From: Roseiarcus sp050015575
GTDB taxonomy: Bacteria > Pseudomonadota > Alphaproteobacteria > Rhizobiales > Beijerinckiaceae
Length of the DNA stretch: 31,809 nucleotides
Assembly: GCA_050015575.1 (NCBI GenBank)
Contig: JBEKBD010000022.1
Location: 1 to 31,809 of the forward strand
Direction of reading: 5' to 3'
This document shows, piece after piece, positions 1-6,788 of this stretch. The position numbers and the translations under genes are program-made. How positions within the stretch are numbered: the first letter of the stretch is position 1; each line of letters opens with the position of its first letter. The notes beneath the pieces were generated by a model. That model did no database searches, was not told the origin of the DNA, and worked only from the letters and a program-made list of their open reading frames with translations.

Positions 1-1
1 C

Positions 2-145
2 TCACGGCGGCGCCTTGGAGAGGGTGACGGTCTGCGTCATTTCGCGCGGCTCCACCTTCACATTCGCCACCAGCGCGGTCATGCCGGCGTAGGCCAGGCC
101 GGCGAGCACGGCGAGGATGAGGAGAAAGCGGAAGAGGCTGGGCAC
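2..145 (-). CDS. Small single-pass membrane protein, conserved-hypothetical type
   Basis: A 47-codon frame opens with GTG and ends in TGA. The product starts MPSLFRFLLILAVLAG and has one hydrophobic segment at about residues 4-27. A short polar tail containing EPREMTQTV follows. That layout, a short membrane anchor with a conserved E-P-R-E-M-like tail, resembles small hypothetical membrane proteins I associate with Rhizobiales genomes, but I know of no function for them. It is on the same strand as the haem-related gene upstream, separated by about 100 bp, so co-transcription is possible but unproven. The start could be later, although a later start would cut into the membrane segment. No motif indicates an enzyme. 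Confidence 0.6.
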   Translation of the reverse strand: MPSLFRFLLILAVLAGLAYAGMTALVANVKVEPREMTQTVTLSKAPP

Positions 146-245
146 GGGTTTCGTCCAAGCTCGCGGCGACGGGGCGGCGCGTTCGCCGGCGGCTCTCTAG
201 CACAAATTCCCGCCGCTTGCGCCACGGCGCGCGCTCCGCCTCCCG

Positions 246-977
246 CTAAATTTCGCCGCGCGCCAAGACTTCCTCGAGCCGCTCGCGCCAGCTCGGCGGA
301 TCGAACGCGGGCGCGGCGAAATCGACCCGCGCCGCCAGGCCGCCGGCGGCCAGATCGAGGCCCTCTGCGTCCAGGCCGATCGCGCGCCAGACGCGCGGGC
401 GGGCGTCGCGAGGCGCGGCGAGGCGCGCAACGAGCGAGCCGTCGAGCGCGTCGACCTCCGCAAGCAGCCGGTCCTCCGCCTCGATCAAGGCGGCTGCGTC
501 CGCCGCGGGCGCGAGGAGATCGGCGGGGGTCAGCGGCGCGGCGCGGCCGAACCCGCCGTTGAAATGAACCGTCTCGACGCGCATCCGGTAGATCGCGAAA
601 TCGGCGAACGACGAATAGAGCTTGGCTTTGGGATGGCGCTGGAGATAACGCGTGCGGGCGTACGGGTCCGGATCAGGCGCGATGGCGCCGCCGACGGTCA
701 CGCGGGGGTGATTGAGCGGGTCGCCGCGAACGGGCGGGTCGGTCAGCAACGCCGAGCCGCGCGGGTCGAGGGCGAGGTTCTTGGTGTGCTCGGCGAGCTC
801 CGACAGCAGAAACAGCGGCGCGCCGCGAAAATCGCTGGCGAAGCCGACCCAGGTGGTCAGCGGCGCGCCGGAGGCGCGATCGAGCGTCGCCAAGGCGCCG
901 GTGCGCGAAATCCGCAGCAGCCGCTTGGCCTGCGCCGCCGCGGTCGGGAACGGGCCGGTTTGCTCGCGGGCGGCCAT
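246..977 (-). CDS. HugZ-family haem-utilisation / pyridoxamine 5'-phosphate oxidase-like protein
   Basis: The 243-residue product has the layout of HugZ-type split-barrel proteins. An N-terminal FMN-binding-like barrel (about residues 15-150) contains ATLDRASGAPLTTWVGFASD and LSELAEHTKNL, and a C-terminal DUF2470-like helical part lies at about 150-240. The motif HFNGGFGRA near residue 137 matches the H-x-x-GGFGRA signature of this family. HugZ members bind haem and degrade it oxidatively to release iron in the cytoplasm. Related proteins have unknown substrates, so haem oxygenase activity here is inferred from the family. The ATG is preceded by an AAGGAA-like ribosome site about 8 nt upstream. 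It is divergent from chrA, and no Fur-like operator was recognised. Confidence 0.8.
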   Translation of the reverse strand: MAAREQTGPFPTAAAQAKRLLRISRTGALATLDRASGAPLTTWVGFASDFRGAPLFLLSELAEHTKNLALDPRGSALLTDPPVRGDPLNHPRVTVGGAIAPDPDPYARTRYLQRHPKAKLYSSFADFAIYRMRVETVHFNGGFGRAAPLTPADLLAPAADAAALIEAEDRLLAEVDALDGSLVARLAAPRDARPRVWRAIGLDAEGLDLAAGGLAARVDFAAPAFDPPSWRERLEEVLARGEI

Positions 978-1289
978 CAGGTTCGTTCCTTCCGTTGCGG
1001 GCGAGCGCGCTCGGGCGCGGCGGCGCGACGAGCGAAGAAGAACCGCGGCGCGGCCGCAAGGTCAAGCCGAAGACAGGCGGCGCGCCTTTTCGTACCGCAT
1101 CGCCGGCGGCGCCAACCGGCGCCGGCCTTGACGCGCGAAGGAAGAATGAGCGATGGGAGCCATCGTCGTCGGGCGGCGATGGCGCGCGGAACCGGAACAC
1201 GGCGGGCACAATCGAGGGCGCTCCATGATCGAGGCGCAACGGCGCGTTCTCCAGGCGGCGATGTTCGCGGCGGCCGGCGCGGGCGCAGC
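978..1289. other. Divergent intergenic region hugZ-like / chrA
   Basis: About 310 bp separate the two divergent genes, so promoters for both are expected here. A TTGACG hexamer at 1128-1133 (plus) could be a -35 element, but no convincing -10 lies 16-18 bp downstream. On the minus strand a TTGACC hexamer likewise lacks a good -10. The region holds a perfect 7-bp hairpin at 1107-1124 and a short ORF that runs into chrA, both listed separately. I see no tRNA, no T-rich terminator and no recognisable ChrB or Fur site. Confidence 0.5.
1107..1124 (+). promoter_or_regulatory. GC hairpin upstream of chrA
   Basis: CGGCGCC and GGCGCCG form a perfect 7-bp stem around the tetraloop AACC. No T-run follows, so it is not a canonical intrinsic terminator. 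It lies about 180 bp before the chrA start. It could be an mRNA leader structure or a DNA dyad, or it could be chance in GC-rich DNA. Confidence 0.35.
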
Positions 1290-1293
1290 GTGA
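1225..1293 (+). CDS. Possible 22-residue leader ORF coupled to chrA
   Basis: An ATG is preceded by a good Shine-Dalgarno match, GAGGG at 1214-1218, with 6 nt spacing. It opens a 22-codon frame (MIEAQRRVLQ...) whose TGA stop overlaps the chrA GTG start in a GTGA quartet. chrA itself has no recognisable ribosome site in front of its GTG. The arrangement suggests that translation of the short ORF delivers ribosomes to chrA. The peptide is Ala-rich at its end and has no known family. The frame is also open upstream from an ATG at 1151. It may be a chance ORF. Confidence 0.3.
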   Translation: MIEAQRRVLQAAMFAAAGAGAA

Positions 1294-2516
1294 GCGCCGA
1301 CGCGAAAGTTGCGGACCCGATCGAGCCCGAGCCTCGGCCGGGGTCGGCGGGCGAAATCTTTCTCGTCTTCCTCAGGCTCGGCCTGACGTCGTTCGGCGGG
1401 CCGATCGCCCATCTCGGCTATTTTCGCGCCGAATTCGTCGAGCGCCGGCGCTGGCTGAGCGAGCGCGCCTACGTCGACCTGGTCGCGCTGGCGCAATTCC
1501 TCCCCGGTCCGGCGTCGAGCCAGACCGGCTTCGCCATCGGCCTGATGCGCGGCGGCCGGCTCGGCGGGCTCGCCGCCTGGGCGGGCTTCACCCTGCCCTC
1601 CGCCGCCCTCATGCTGCTGTTCGCCTACGGCGCGGCGAGTCTCGCCGATTCCTGGCAGGGGGTCGGCCTGCTGCACGGCCTGAAGCTCGTCGCGGTCGCC
1701 ATCGTCGCCCAGGCCGTTCTCGGCATGGCGCGCGCGTTTTGTCCGGATCGCGCCCGCGCGTCGATCGCGATGGCCGCCCTCGTCCTGTTGCTGGCCGCCC
1801 CCGGCTCGCTCAGCCAAATCGCCGCGATCGCGCTCGGCGGCGTCGGCGGCCTGGCGTTCTGTCGCGGCGGCGGCGAACCCAACGCCGACGATCTCGCCGC
1901 GCCGATCGGCCGGCGCTCGGGGCTCGTCTGTTTGGCGGCGTTCCTGGCGCTGCTGGCGCTGTCCTTCGTCCCCGTCCGGGGCGGGATGTTGGCGCTGTTC
2001 GACGCGTTCTATCGCTCGGGCGCCCTGGTGTTCGGCGGCGGCCATGTGGTGCTGCCGCTGCTGCGCGACGCCGTCGTGGCGCCGGGTTGGGTTTCCGACA
2101 GCGCCTTTCTCGCCGGCTACGGCGCGGCGCAGGCGCTGCCGGGGCCTTTGTTCGCCTTCGCCGCCTATCTCGGCGCGCTGGCCGGCGCGCCGCCGGCGGG
2201 CCTTGCCGGCGCCCTCGTCGCCCTGGTCGCGATCTTCCTGCCGGGCATGCTGGCGTTGATGGCGGCGTTGCCGTTCTGGCGCGCGCTGCGCGCGCTCGGG
2301 ACCGCGCAGGCCGCCGTGCGCGGCGTCAACGCCGCCGTCGTCGGGCTGCTCGGCGCCGCCCTCTACAATCCCGTGTGTACGAGCGCGGTTCGCGCGCCCG
2401 CCGACGCCGCGGTCGCCGCGGCGGCGTTCGCGCTGCTCGCAGTCTGGCGCGCGCCTCCGCTGGTCGTCGCGCTCGCCGCCGCCGCTGCTGGAGTCGGCCT
2501 CGCCGCGCTCGGCTGA
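1290..2516 (+). CDS. chrA: Chromate transporter ChrA
   Basis: The 408-residue polytopic inner-membrane protein has the two-repeat structure of the CHR family (PF02417 twice). The first repeat begins with LGLTSFGGPIAHLGYF (residues 30-45) and has the QFLPGPASSQ motif near residue 69. The second has SGALVFGGGHVVLPLL near residue 240 and the parallel QALPGPLF motif. Such proteins export chromate by proton-coupled efflux and confer chromate resistance. Length is normal for long-chain ChrA. The GTG was chosen because upstream in-frame ATGs, such as the one at 1146, would add an Arg-rich extension atypical of the family. There is no chrB neighbour. Its stop lies 13 bp from the convergent trcR stop with no room for a separate terminator. 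Confidence 0.92.
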   Translation: MSADAKVADPIEPEPRPGSAGEIFLVFLRLGLTSFGGPIAHLGYFRAEFVERRRWLSERAYVDLVALAQFLPGPASSQTGFAIGLMRGGRLGGLAAWAGFTLPSAALMLLFAYGAASLADSWQGVGLLHGLKLVAVAIVAQAVLGMARAFCPDRARASIAMAALVLLLAAPGSLSQIAAIALGGVGGLAFCRGGGEPNADDLAAPIGRRSGLVCLAAFLALLALSFVPVRGGMLALFDAFYRSGALVFGGGHVVLPLLRDAVVAPGWVSDSAFLAGYGAAQALPGPLFAFAAYLGALAGAPPAGLAGALVALVAIFLPGMLALMAALPFWRALRALGTAQAAVRGVNAAVVGLLGAALYNPVCTSAVRAPADAAVAAAAFALLAVWRAPPLVVALAAAAAGVGLAALG

Positions 2517-2529
2517 ACGGAGCGCCGCC

Positions 2530-3234
2530 TCAGTCCGCGCTCTTGAGTTCCTTGAGCTTGCTGAAAACCGAATCGACGTCGATTTTCTCTTCGCTGGCCT
2601 TGGGCGTGGGCGCGCCGAAAACCTCGGCCTGGCTGACCGGCGCCGGCTTGGCGGTCGTCACCTCCGCCGAGACCAGAGTCTGGGTGCGGTCCTCCTCGAC
2701 CTTGGGCCGATCCTTGGCGGCGCGGTTGACCTCGAAGTCGAGGTCGATCTGCGAGCACAGGCCGAGCGTCACCGGGTCCAACGGCTGGAGGTTGGCGGAA
2801 TTCCAATGGCTGCGCTCGCGGATCGATTCGAGCGTGTGCTTGGTGGTGCCGACCAGACGCATGATCTGCGCGTCCTTCAACTCGGGATGGTTGCGCAGCA
2901 GCCAGAGGATGGCGTTGGGCCGGTCCTGCCGGCGCGACAGCGGGGTGTAGCGCGCCCCGCGCGGCTTCTTGAATTCGGGAACCCGCACCTTGCTGGTCGC
3001 GAGCCGCAGTCGGCGCGATTGGTCCTTTTCGGCGGCGGCGATTTCCTCGCGGTTCAATTGCCCGGTGGAGATCGGATCATAGCCCTTGATGCCGGTGGCG
3101 ACCTCGCCGTCGGCGATGCCTTTGACCTCGAGCGGATGCAATTTGCAGAATTCGGCGATCTGGTCGAACGTCAGCGACGTGTTTTCGACCAGCCAGACGG
3201 CGGTGGCCTTGGGCATCAGCGGCGCTTCGGTCAT
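2530..3234 (-). CDS. trcR: DUF1013 cell-cycle regulator, TrcR-type
   Basis: The 234-residue product matches the alphaproteobacterial DUF1013 family, annotated as cell-cycle transcriptional regulator TrcR. Residues 9-50 (PKATAVWLVENTSLTFDQIA, then FCKLHPLEVKGIADGE) form a helix-turn-helix-like start. Residues 105-143 (RPNAILWLLRNHPELKD, then QIMRLVGTTKHTLESIRER) form a second HTH-like segment. The last 70 residues are charged and low in complexity. It is therefore probably a cytoplasmic DNA-binding protein, with targets unknown from this window. The ATG has a strong AAGGAG ribosome site upstream and a sigma-70-like promoter about 100 bp away. It stands alone as a transcription unit and is convergent with chrA. 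Confidence 0.82.
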   Translation of the reverse strand: MTEAPLMPKATAVWLVENTSLTFDQIAEFCKLHPLEVKGIADGEVATGIKGYDPISTGQLNREEIAAAEKDQSRRLRLATSKVRVPEFKKPRGARYTPLSRRQDRPNAILWLLRNHPELKDAQIMRLVGTTKHTLESIRERSHWNSANLQPLDPVTLGLCSQIDLDFEVNRAAKDRPKVEEDRTQTLVSAEVTTAKPAPVSQAEVFGAPTPKASEEKIDVDSVFSKLKELKSAD

Positions 3235-3331
3235 GGAGGACGGACTCCTTGGAATTCGAGCGGCGCGCGCCGCTCCCTTCGTGAGGGGCGAGGCGCAGCC
3301 TCAAATCATTCAATCTCGAGGGGATTGTATC

Positions 3332-3360
3332 CTTATAGGCGCCGCTGCGCCGGATTGCAA
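3332..3360 (-). promoter_or_regulatory. Sigma-70-like promoter of trcR
   Basis: On the minus strand TTGCAA (-35, 3360-3355) is followed after exactly 17 bp by TATAAG (-10, 3337-3332). Transcription would start near 3325, giving a leader of about 90 nt before the trcR ATG. Both hexamers match the housekeeping consensus at 4-5 of 6 positions, in a region otherwise very GC-rich. Confidence 0.6.
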
Positions 3361-3371
3361 TCGGCGGCGCC
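3338..3371. promoter_or_regulatory. Dyad overlapping the trcR promoter
   Basis: GGCGCCG (3338-3344) and CGGCGCC (3365-3371) are perfect 7-bp inverted arms 20 bp apart. They bracket the promoter spacer and the -35 hexamer. Inside, GATTGCAATC (3353-3362) is a perfect 10-bp palindrome centred on the -35 TTGCAA. The location suits an operator, possibly for autoregulation. No matching second site was found in the window. Confidence 0.4.
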
Positions 3372-3621
3372 GTTCTTTTCGGGGGCCGAACGTGCGTCGA
3401 GGGCCTCTTGCTGGCATTGACGCCCTGGCGAAGCCTCCGCGGCCGCAAACCGTGCAAGGCCCGAGCAAGCTCCGGGTGTTGTGTTGAGCGCCATCGAGGC
3501 CGCGCCGCCCGCGCGGACTTAAAGAAATCCTCGATTCGCGTTCGCTTCCTAAAGGGGCCGATCGGCGACGGCGGCGGCGCGCCGTTTCGCATCGACGGTT
3601 TCGACGAGAATGGGAAAGAGG

Positions 3622-4242
3622 ATGACCGAAGATCGATTTCTCATCGAGGGGCTGCGCATCCGGCCGCGCGACGGCCGCGACGCCGCGGACCTTCTCGAAC
3701 TGTTCAACGAAGAACGATTTCTTCATTACGCCTCGGCCAGAGGGCCGTTCGCCTCGGTCGACGAACTCCAGACCTGGCTCGCCAACATCGCCTGCTCGAA
3801 GAGATTCGAGGTGGTCGGCGTCTTCGCCGGCAAGACGATCGGCTTTGGCGGCCTCTATGTGATGGGCGACGGCCTCAGCCACTCCGGCTGGATCCTTCTC
3901 GGCGTGCGCGAAATGTTCCAGGCGCGCGGGATCGGCCATAGACTGATGCAAATGCTGATGGCCGGCGCCAGCATCATGATCGGCTTGCGCCGGGTTCAGT
4001 TGACCGTCTTCGGCGACAACGACCCGGCGATCAAACTCTATCGCCGGTTCGGTTTCGAGATCGAGGGACGCCACCGAGACTTCGTGCGCCGCGGCAAGAC
4101 CTTCATCGACGCCCTCACGATGGCTAAGCTTTATGACGGTCGCGAGGCCGCGACGCCGAACTTCGAGGCGCTGGCCGCGATCGGGCGCGCGCGCCAATCG
4201 CGATCGGACGAAGCCGGCCGGGAAGCGCGCGCCGCGAGTTGA
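3622..4242 (+). CDS. GNAT-family N-acetyltransferase
   Basis: The product has the GNAT fold pattern: an N-terminal beta-alpha start (LRIRPRDGRDAADLLELFNE), a central strand GFGGLYVM, the acetyl-CoA pyrophosphate loop QARGIGHRLM (Q/R-x-x-G-x-G/A type) and the C-terminal NDPAIKLYRRFGFEIEGRH segment. These place it with cytoplasmic acetyltransferases of the RimJ/RimI or PhnO-like kind that transfer acetyl groups from acetyl-CoA to amines. The substrate cannot be predicted. The tail after about residue 170 is Arg/Ala-rich and probably disordered. An alternative ATG lies four codons upstream at 3610, and neither start has a well-spaced ribosome site. It is a single gene with no functional link to its neighbours. 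Confidence 0.82.
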   Translation: MTEDRFLIEGLRIRPRDGRDAADLLELFNEERFLHYASARGPFASVDELQTWLANIACSKRFEVVGVFAGKTIGFGGLYVMGDGLSHSGWILLGVREMFQARGIGHRLMQMLMAGASIMIGLRRVQLTVFGDNDPAIKLYRRFGFEIEGRHRDFVRRGKTFIDALTMAKLYDGREAATPNFEALAAIGRARQSRSDEAGREARAAS

Positions 4243-4296
4243 CGCGCCGGGTGCGAATCCTTTCGCTTCGCCGGGCGCCGGGGCGAGGCGACGCCG

Positions 4297-4340
4297 CCCT
4301 TAAGGGTCCGATTCATCCTTGCGCAAGATTTTGGCGCCAA
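4297..4340. promoter_or_regulatory. Cluster of three perfect 10-bp palindromes before the PilZ gene
   Basis: CCCTTAAGGG (4297-4306), CTTGCGCAAG (4318-4327) and TTGGCGCCAA (4331-4340) lie within 44 bp, 75-115 bp upstream of the PilZ start. Random sequence gives about one 10-bp palindrome per kilobase, so the clustering is suggestive of an operator region. The sequences differ from one another, which argues against repeated sites for one protein. Confidence 0.35.
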
Positions 4341-4413
4341 GATCGGCAGTCGCGAAATCGGGCCACGTCGCCCGCCGAGAGAATGCTTCTCCGCGACCAC
4401 CGTGTTGGACGCC

Positions 4414-4788
4414 ATGAACATGCCAACGGAGAACGCCGGCGCCGCATCGACCGAAAGGCGGCGCGCGCTTCGCACGCGATGCCTGCGGGAAGGGCGTTGC
4501 GTGTTCAACAACGGCTGTTCAATTCTCAACGTGCTCGTTCGCAATATTTCTGCGACCGGGGCAAAATTGACCGGCAGCGAATTGATCTGCCTGCCTGACG
4601 AGTTCGAACTGCAAGTCAACGATGGAAACGGCGTCTTCGTCTCGCGCCGGGTCAGGCGGATCTGGTCCCACGCCGACGCGGTCGGCGTCGCGTTCGTCGA
4701 TTCGGAGCGCGAACGACCTTTGGCTTCGGGGCCGACAGGGCTTCGCAGCGCGGTTTCCGCACACGCTCACGTTCGCGGCTTAGCCTGA
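4414..4788 (+). CDS. PilZ-domain protein (predicted c-di-GMP receptor)
   Basis: The 124-residue protein is a single PilZ domain. An RxxxR element occurs at residues 16-20 (RRALR) and the N-x-S-x-x-G motif at 44-49 (NISATG), followed by a beta-barrel pattern up to VGVAFVD near residue 100. These motifs bind c-di-GMP in the family. Stand-alone PilZ proteins of this size often act on flagella, exopolysaccharide or unknown partners. It lies immediately beside the end of the flagellar cluster, convergent with it, and motility control is an inference from that position. GTG at 4402 and ATG at 4420 are alternative starts. The palindrome cluster upstream may hold its control sites. Confidence 0.83.
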   Translation: MNMPTENAGAASTERRRALRTRCLREGRCVFNNGCSILNVLVRNISATGAKLTGSELICLPDEFELQVNDGNGVFVSRRVRRIWSHADAVGVAFVDSERERPLASGPTGLRSAVSAHAHVRGLA

Positions 4789-4877
4789 CGATCGGGGTCG
4801 GACCGGCCGAGCGCCGCCCGCGCCCTCGGCGATCGAATCCGTTCGGATCGCGGCGCGTCCGGCGACGCGGCCGAGCG

Positions 4878-5336
4878 TCACAAGTGCTGCTTGGCCTGCG
4901 TGGCCGACAGGAAGGTGAATTCCTGAATTCCTATGTCGACGACGACCGGAGCGTTCACGCGCGCGTTGACGTTCTTCATCACGGCCTTCGTCATCTTGTT
5001 CAAATCGAACGCGTCGAGATGGTCGAAGTCGATCGTGGAATCGTCGTAGATGTAGCGAAACGTCTCGTCGACGACGAACGGATCCGCCGGGAGCGGGGTC
5101 TTCTTCTCGGCGCTGTCGTCGACGACGAAGGAAAGCTGCACGACGATATAGCCCTTGACCACCCCGTCGCGGATCTTAGGAATGTCGATCTCTTTGGTCT
5201 TCCTGGATTCTCTCACCGGCGTGGCGGCGGCGGCGACCGGCTGCCTGGCGATGACCTCGCGCACGTAGTTCGTCGCGTAGCCGGCTGCGAGGGTGGTCAG
5301 GCACGCCCAAAAGCCGACGAGGATGATCTTGGTCAT
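4878..5336 (-). CDS. FliL-like single-pass membrane protein, last gene of flagellar run
   Basis: The 152-residue protein has one N-terminal membrane segment (residues 4-22), a short linker, and a periplasmic domain at about 58-147. That domain starts with VKGYIVVQLSFVVDD and ends in VVVDIGIQEFTFLSA. This order, an anchor, then a V-x-L-x-F strand, then a helix (DLNKMTKAVMKNVNARVN) and a final strand ending in QEF, recalls FliL, which associates with the stator and basal body. The likeness is by pattern only. A true fliL with better features exists at 15989-16495, so this may be a paralogue or an unrelated flagellar protein. Its ATG overlaps the stop of the flgN-like gene by ATGA, so translation is probably coupled. 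Confidence 0.6.
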   Translation of the reverse strand: MTKIILVGFWACLTTLAAGYATNYVREVIARQPVAAAATPVRESRKTKEIDIPKIRDGVVKGYIVVQLSFVVDDSAEKKTPLPADPFVVDETFRYIYDDSTIDFDHLDAFDLNKMTKAVMKNVNARVNAPVVVDIGIQEFTFLSATQAKQHL

Positions 5337-5746
5337 TCGTCGTCGTCCAACCATGGGCGGGCCGAATAAGTGCCGTCGGACTGGCTTTCGCGAATCGCCT
5401 TCGCGATGATCTCGGAGACCGCTTGCGCCGCCCGCAACTGCGTGCGCAGCATGCGGTGGTTGGTCTCCAGTTTGGCCTGAAGATCGGCGAGCGCCGCGCG
5501 AAGAACGGGATCGACCGGATTGCCGGCGAGCGCCGGCGCGAGCCGATTCAACTCGAGCAATCCCTGGCTCTTGCGCAAGTTGTACGCGCGGTAGTCGACC
5601 GGTCCGCGCCGTGCGATGTCCTGGTTTTCCTCGTCGAGCGCTTGGCGCAGACGATCGACGACCGGAAGAATCATGGCGAGCGGGCTCTGCGAACGACCCG
5701 AGTTCGCCGCGGCGAAGTTGGGGTGACGAAGAATGGCGGCGCTCAT
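5333..5746 (-). CDS. flgN: FlgN-like export chaperone
   Basis: The 137-residue, largely helical, soluble protein has a mid-region LRQALDEENQDIARRGPVDY and a C-terminal amphipathic helix with MLRTQLRAAQAVSEIIAKAI ending in SDGTYS. Size, helical content and the terminal GTY element fit rhizobial FlgN-like proteins, which are cytoplasmic chaperones for the hook-associated proteins FlgK and FlgL. It is sandwiched between flgJ and a membrane protein gene with 4-bp ATGA overlaps at both ends. Primary-sequence conservation in this family is poor, so the assignment rests on length, composition and context. Confidence 0.6.
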   Translation of the reverse strand: MSAAILRHPNFAAANSGRSQSPLAMILPVVDRLRQALDEENQDIARRGPVDYRAYNLRKSQGLLELNRLAPALAGNPVDPVLRAALADLQAKLETNHRMLRTQLRAAQAVSEIIAKAIRESQSDGTYSARPWLDDDE

Positions 5747-6339
5747 GTTCGGCGCCGATCCGCAAACAGGAAGGCGCCGTCGGAGTGGCCGACATCACTC
5801 GGCAGCGACAGGTCGTTGGCGCTCATTTGCGCGGCGTTATGCGCGTCCGCGACGTCGAAGCGACTCGCCCGCTCCAACGACGCGGCCGCCGACAGCGGGT
5901 GCGCCTCGAACAAGCGTCTGGCGATTCCCAGCGTCCCGGACTTGGCGATTTGCCGCGACAGCTGATCGGCGAGCATGGACTTCCACATGTCGCCGGCCAA
6001 GCCCTGGCCGAAGGTCGCCGACGCGTCCTTCGGCAGCATCTCGTTGACGAACCCGTTGAGCAGCACCGCTTCGAAATCGACTTGCGCCTTCGCCGCCTTG
6101 TCGCTGGCGGCGAGCGTCGCGTCCGCCAGACGCGACCGGGCGTCGGCCATCCCGGCGACCCGCGCCGCAGCGAGCGCCGCGGACGGCGACGTCTGCTCCA
6201 GCGTCTGGGCGAAATCCCCGGTTGGCGCCGCCGCCGCGCCGGCGAGCGCGTTGAGCCGTTGCGCGGCCGCCGCCGCGCGCGCCGGATCGGCGGCGTTGAC
6301 GACTTCGAGCACGACATCCGAGGCAGGATCGATAGGCAT
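5743..6339 (-). CDS. flgJ: Rod-binding protein FlgJ (no muramidase domain)
   Basis: Residues 88-143 match the Rod-binding domain: VDFEAVLLNGFVNEMLP, then GDMWKSMLADQLSRQIAKSG and LGIARRLFE. Before it lies an Ala-rich region (1-85). The 198-residue protein has no glucosaminidase domain, as is normal for alphaproteobacterial FlgJ. FlgJ caps or scaffolds the growing rod in the periplasm. A separate lytic enzyme must open peptidoglycan, and the transglycosylase at the right edge of the window is a conceivable but distant candidate. The stop overlaps the flgN-like start (ATGA). A 47-bp gap separates it from the fliJ-like gene. Confidence 0.85.
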   Translation of the reverse strand: MPIDPASDVVLEVVNAADPARAAAAAQRLNALAGAAAAPTGDFAQTLEQTSPSAALAAARVAGMADARSRLADATLAASDKAAKAQVDFEAVLLNGFVNEMLPKDASATFGQGLAGDMWKSMLADQLSRQIAKSGTLGIARRLFEAHPLSAAASLERASRFDVADAHNAAQMSANDLSLPSDVGHSDGAFLFADRRRT

Positions 6340-6386
6340 GGCGCCGTTCAGAGACGTTGAACTCGCGCGAGCTTCCTCCCGCAGCC

Positions 6387-6785
6387 TTACGCCGAGCTTG
6401 ACTTCGGATTGCGCAGCGACCGTTCGATGAGATCGGCGAGTTCCTTGCGCTGATTTTGCTCGCGATATTTCGCCTCGACGCTTTCGCGGGCGCGATCGGC
6501 GAGTTTGGCCCGCGTTCCCTGATCGATCGCCCGTCGCGTCTGCGCTTCGACCTCGGCCTCGGCGGCGGCGATCTCCCTTTCCAACGCGCGAACGCGGCGC
6601 AGGGCCGCCGCCGCCGGCGCGCCGTAGGCGGCGACGCCGCGCTCCATCGCCGCCAGCATTTGGCGATGATTCTCGATGAGGTCGTCGCGCTCGCGGCCGA
6701 GCGCAGCCAGCCGCCAGACCGCGAGATCGTGCATTTGACTATGCACCCGCTCGATTCTCGCCAGCGATTCGATTCGCTTCTTCAT
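6387..6785 (-). CDS. fliJ: FliJ-like coiled-coil export protein
   Basis: The 132-residue protein is nearly all charged helix with heptad-like spacing. It begins MKKRIESLARIERVHSQMHD, continues through a helix with MLAAMERG and a run RRVRALEREIAAAEAEVEAQ, and ends in EQNQRKELADLIERSLR. Size and two-helix coiled-coil character match FliJ, the central stalk that links the FliI ATPase to FlhA. It follows fliR with a 3-bp gap. Sequence alone does not exclude another small coiled-coil flagellar protein. No fliH candidate was found beside it or beside fliI. Confidence 0.65.
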   Translation of the reverse strand: MKKRIESLARIERVHSQMHDLAVWRLAALGRERDDLIENHRQMLAAMERGVAAYGAPAAAALRRVRALEREIAAAEAEVEAQTRRAIDQGTRAKLADRARESVEAKYREQNQRKELADLIERSLRNPKSSSA

Positions 6786-6788
6786 CGT

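Larger units (their letters stand above)
3235..3621. other. Divergent intergenic region trcR / GNAT gene
   Basis: About 390 bp without a supported gene. The trcR-proximal half contains the promoter and dyad described separately. The half next to the acetyltransferase gene has an AT-richer patch (ACTTAAAGAAATCC, near 3518-3531) that may belong to a plus-strand promoter, but no paired hexamers were convincing. Open frames crossing the region look like non-coding shadows. Confidence 0.5.

Noticed and set aside
1107..1124. Hairpins at 1107-1124, 9806-9821 and 20655-20674 as intrinsic terminators
   Set aside because: None is followed by a T-rich run, and each lies inside or before genes that must be transcribed.
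1146..1289. N-terminal extension of chrA to an ATG at 1146
   Set aside because: It would add 48 Arg-rich residues unlike the family. The AAGGA-like site is only about 3 nt from that ATG, too close for normal use.
4789..4877. Possible terminator between the convergent PilZ and FliL-like genes
   Set aside because: Only a short imperfect dyad near the GGATCG word is visible, with no T-run on either side.
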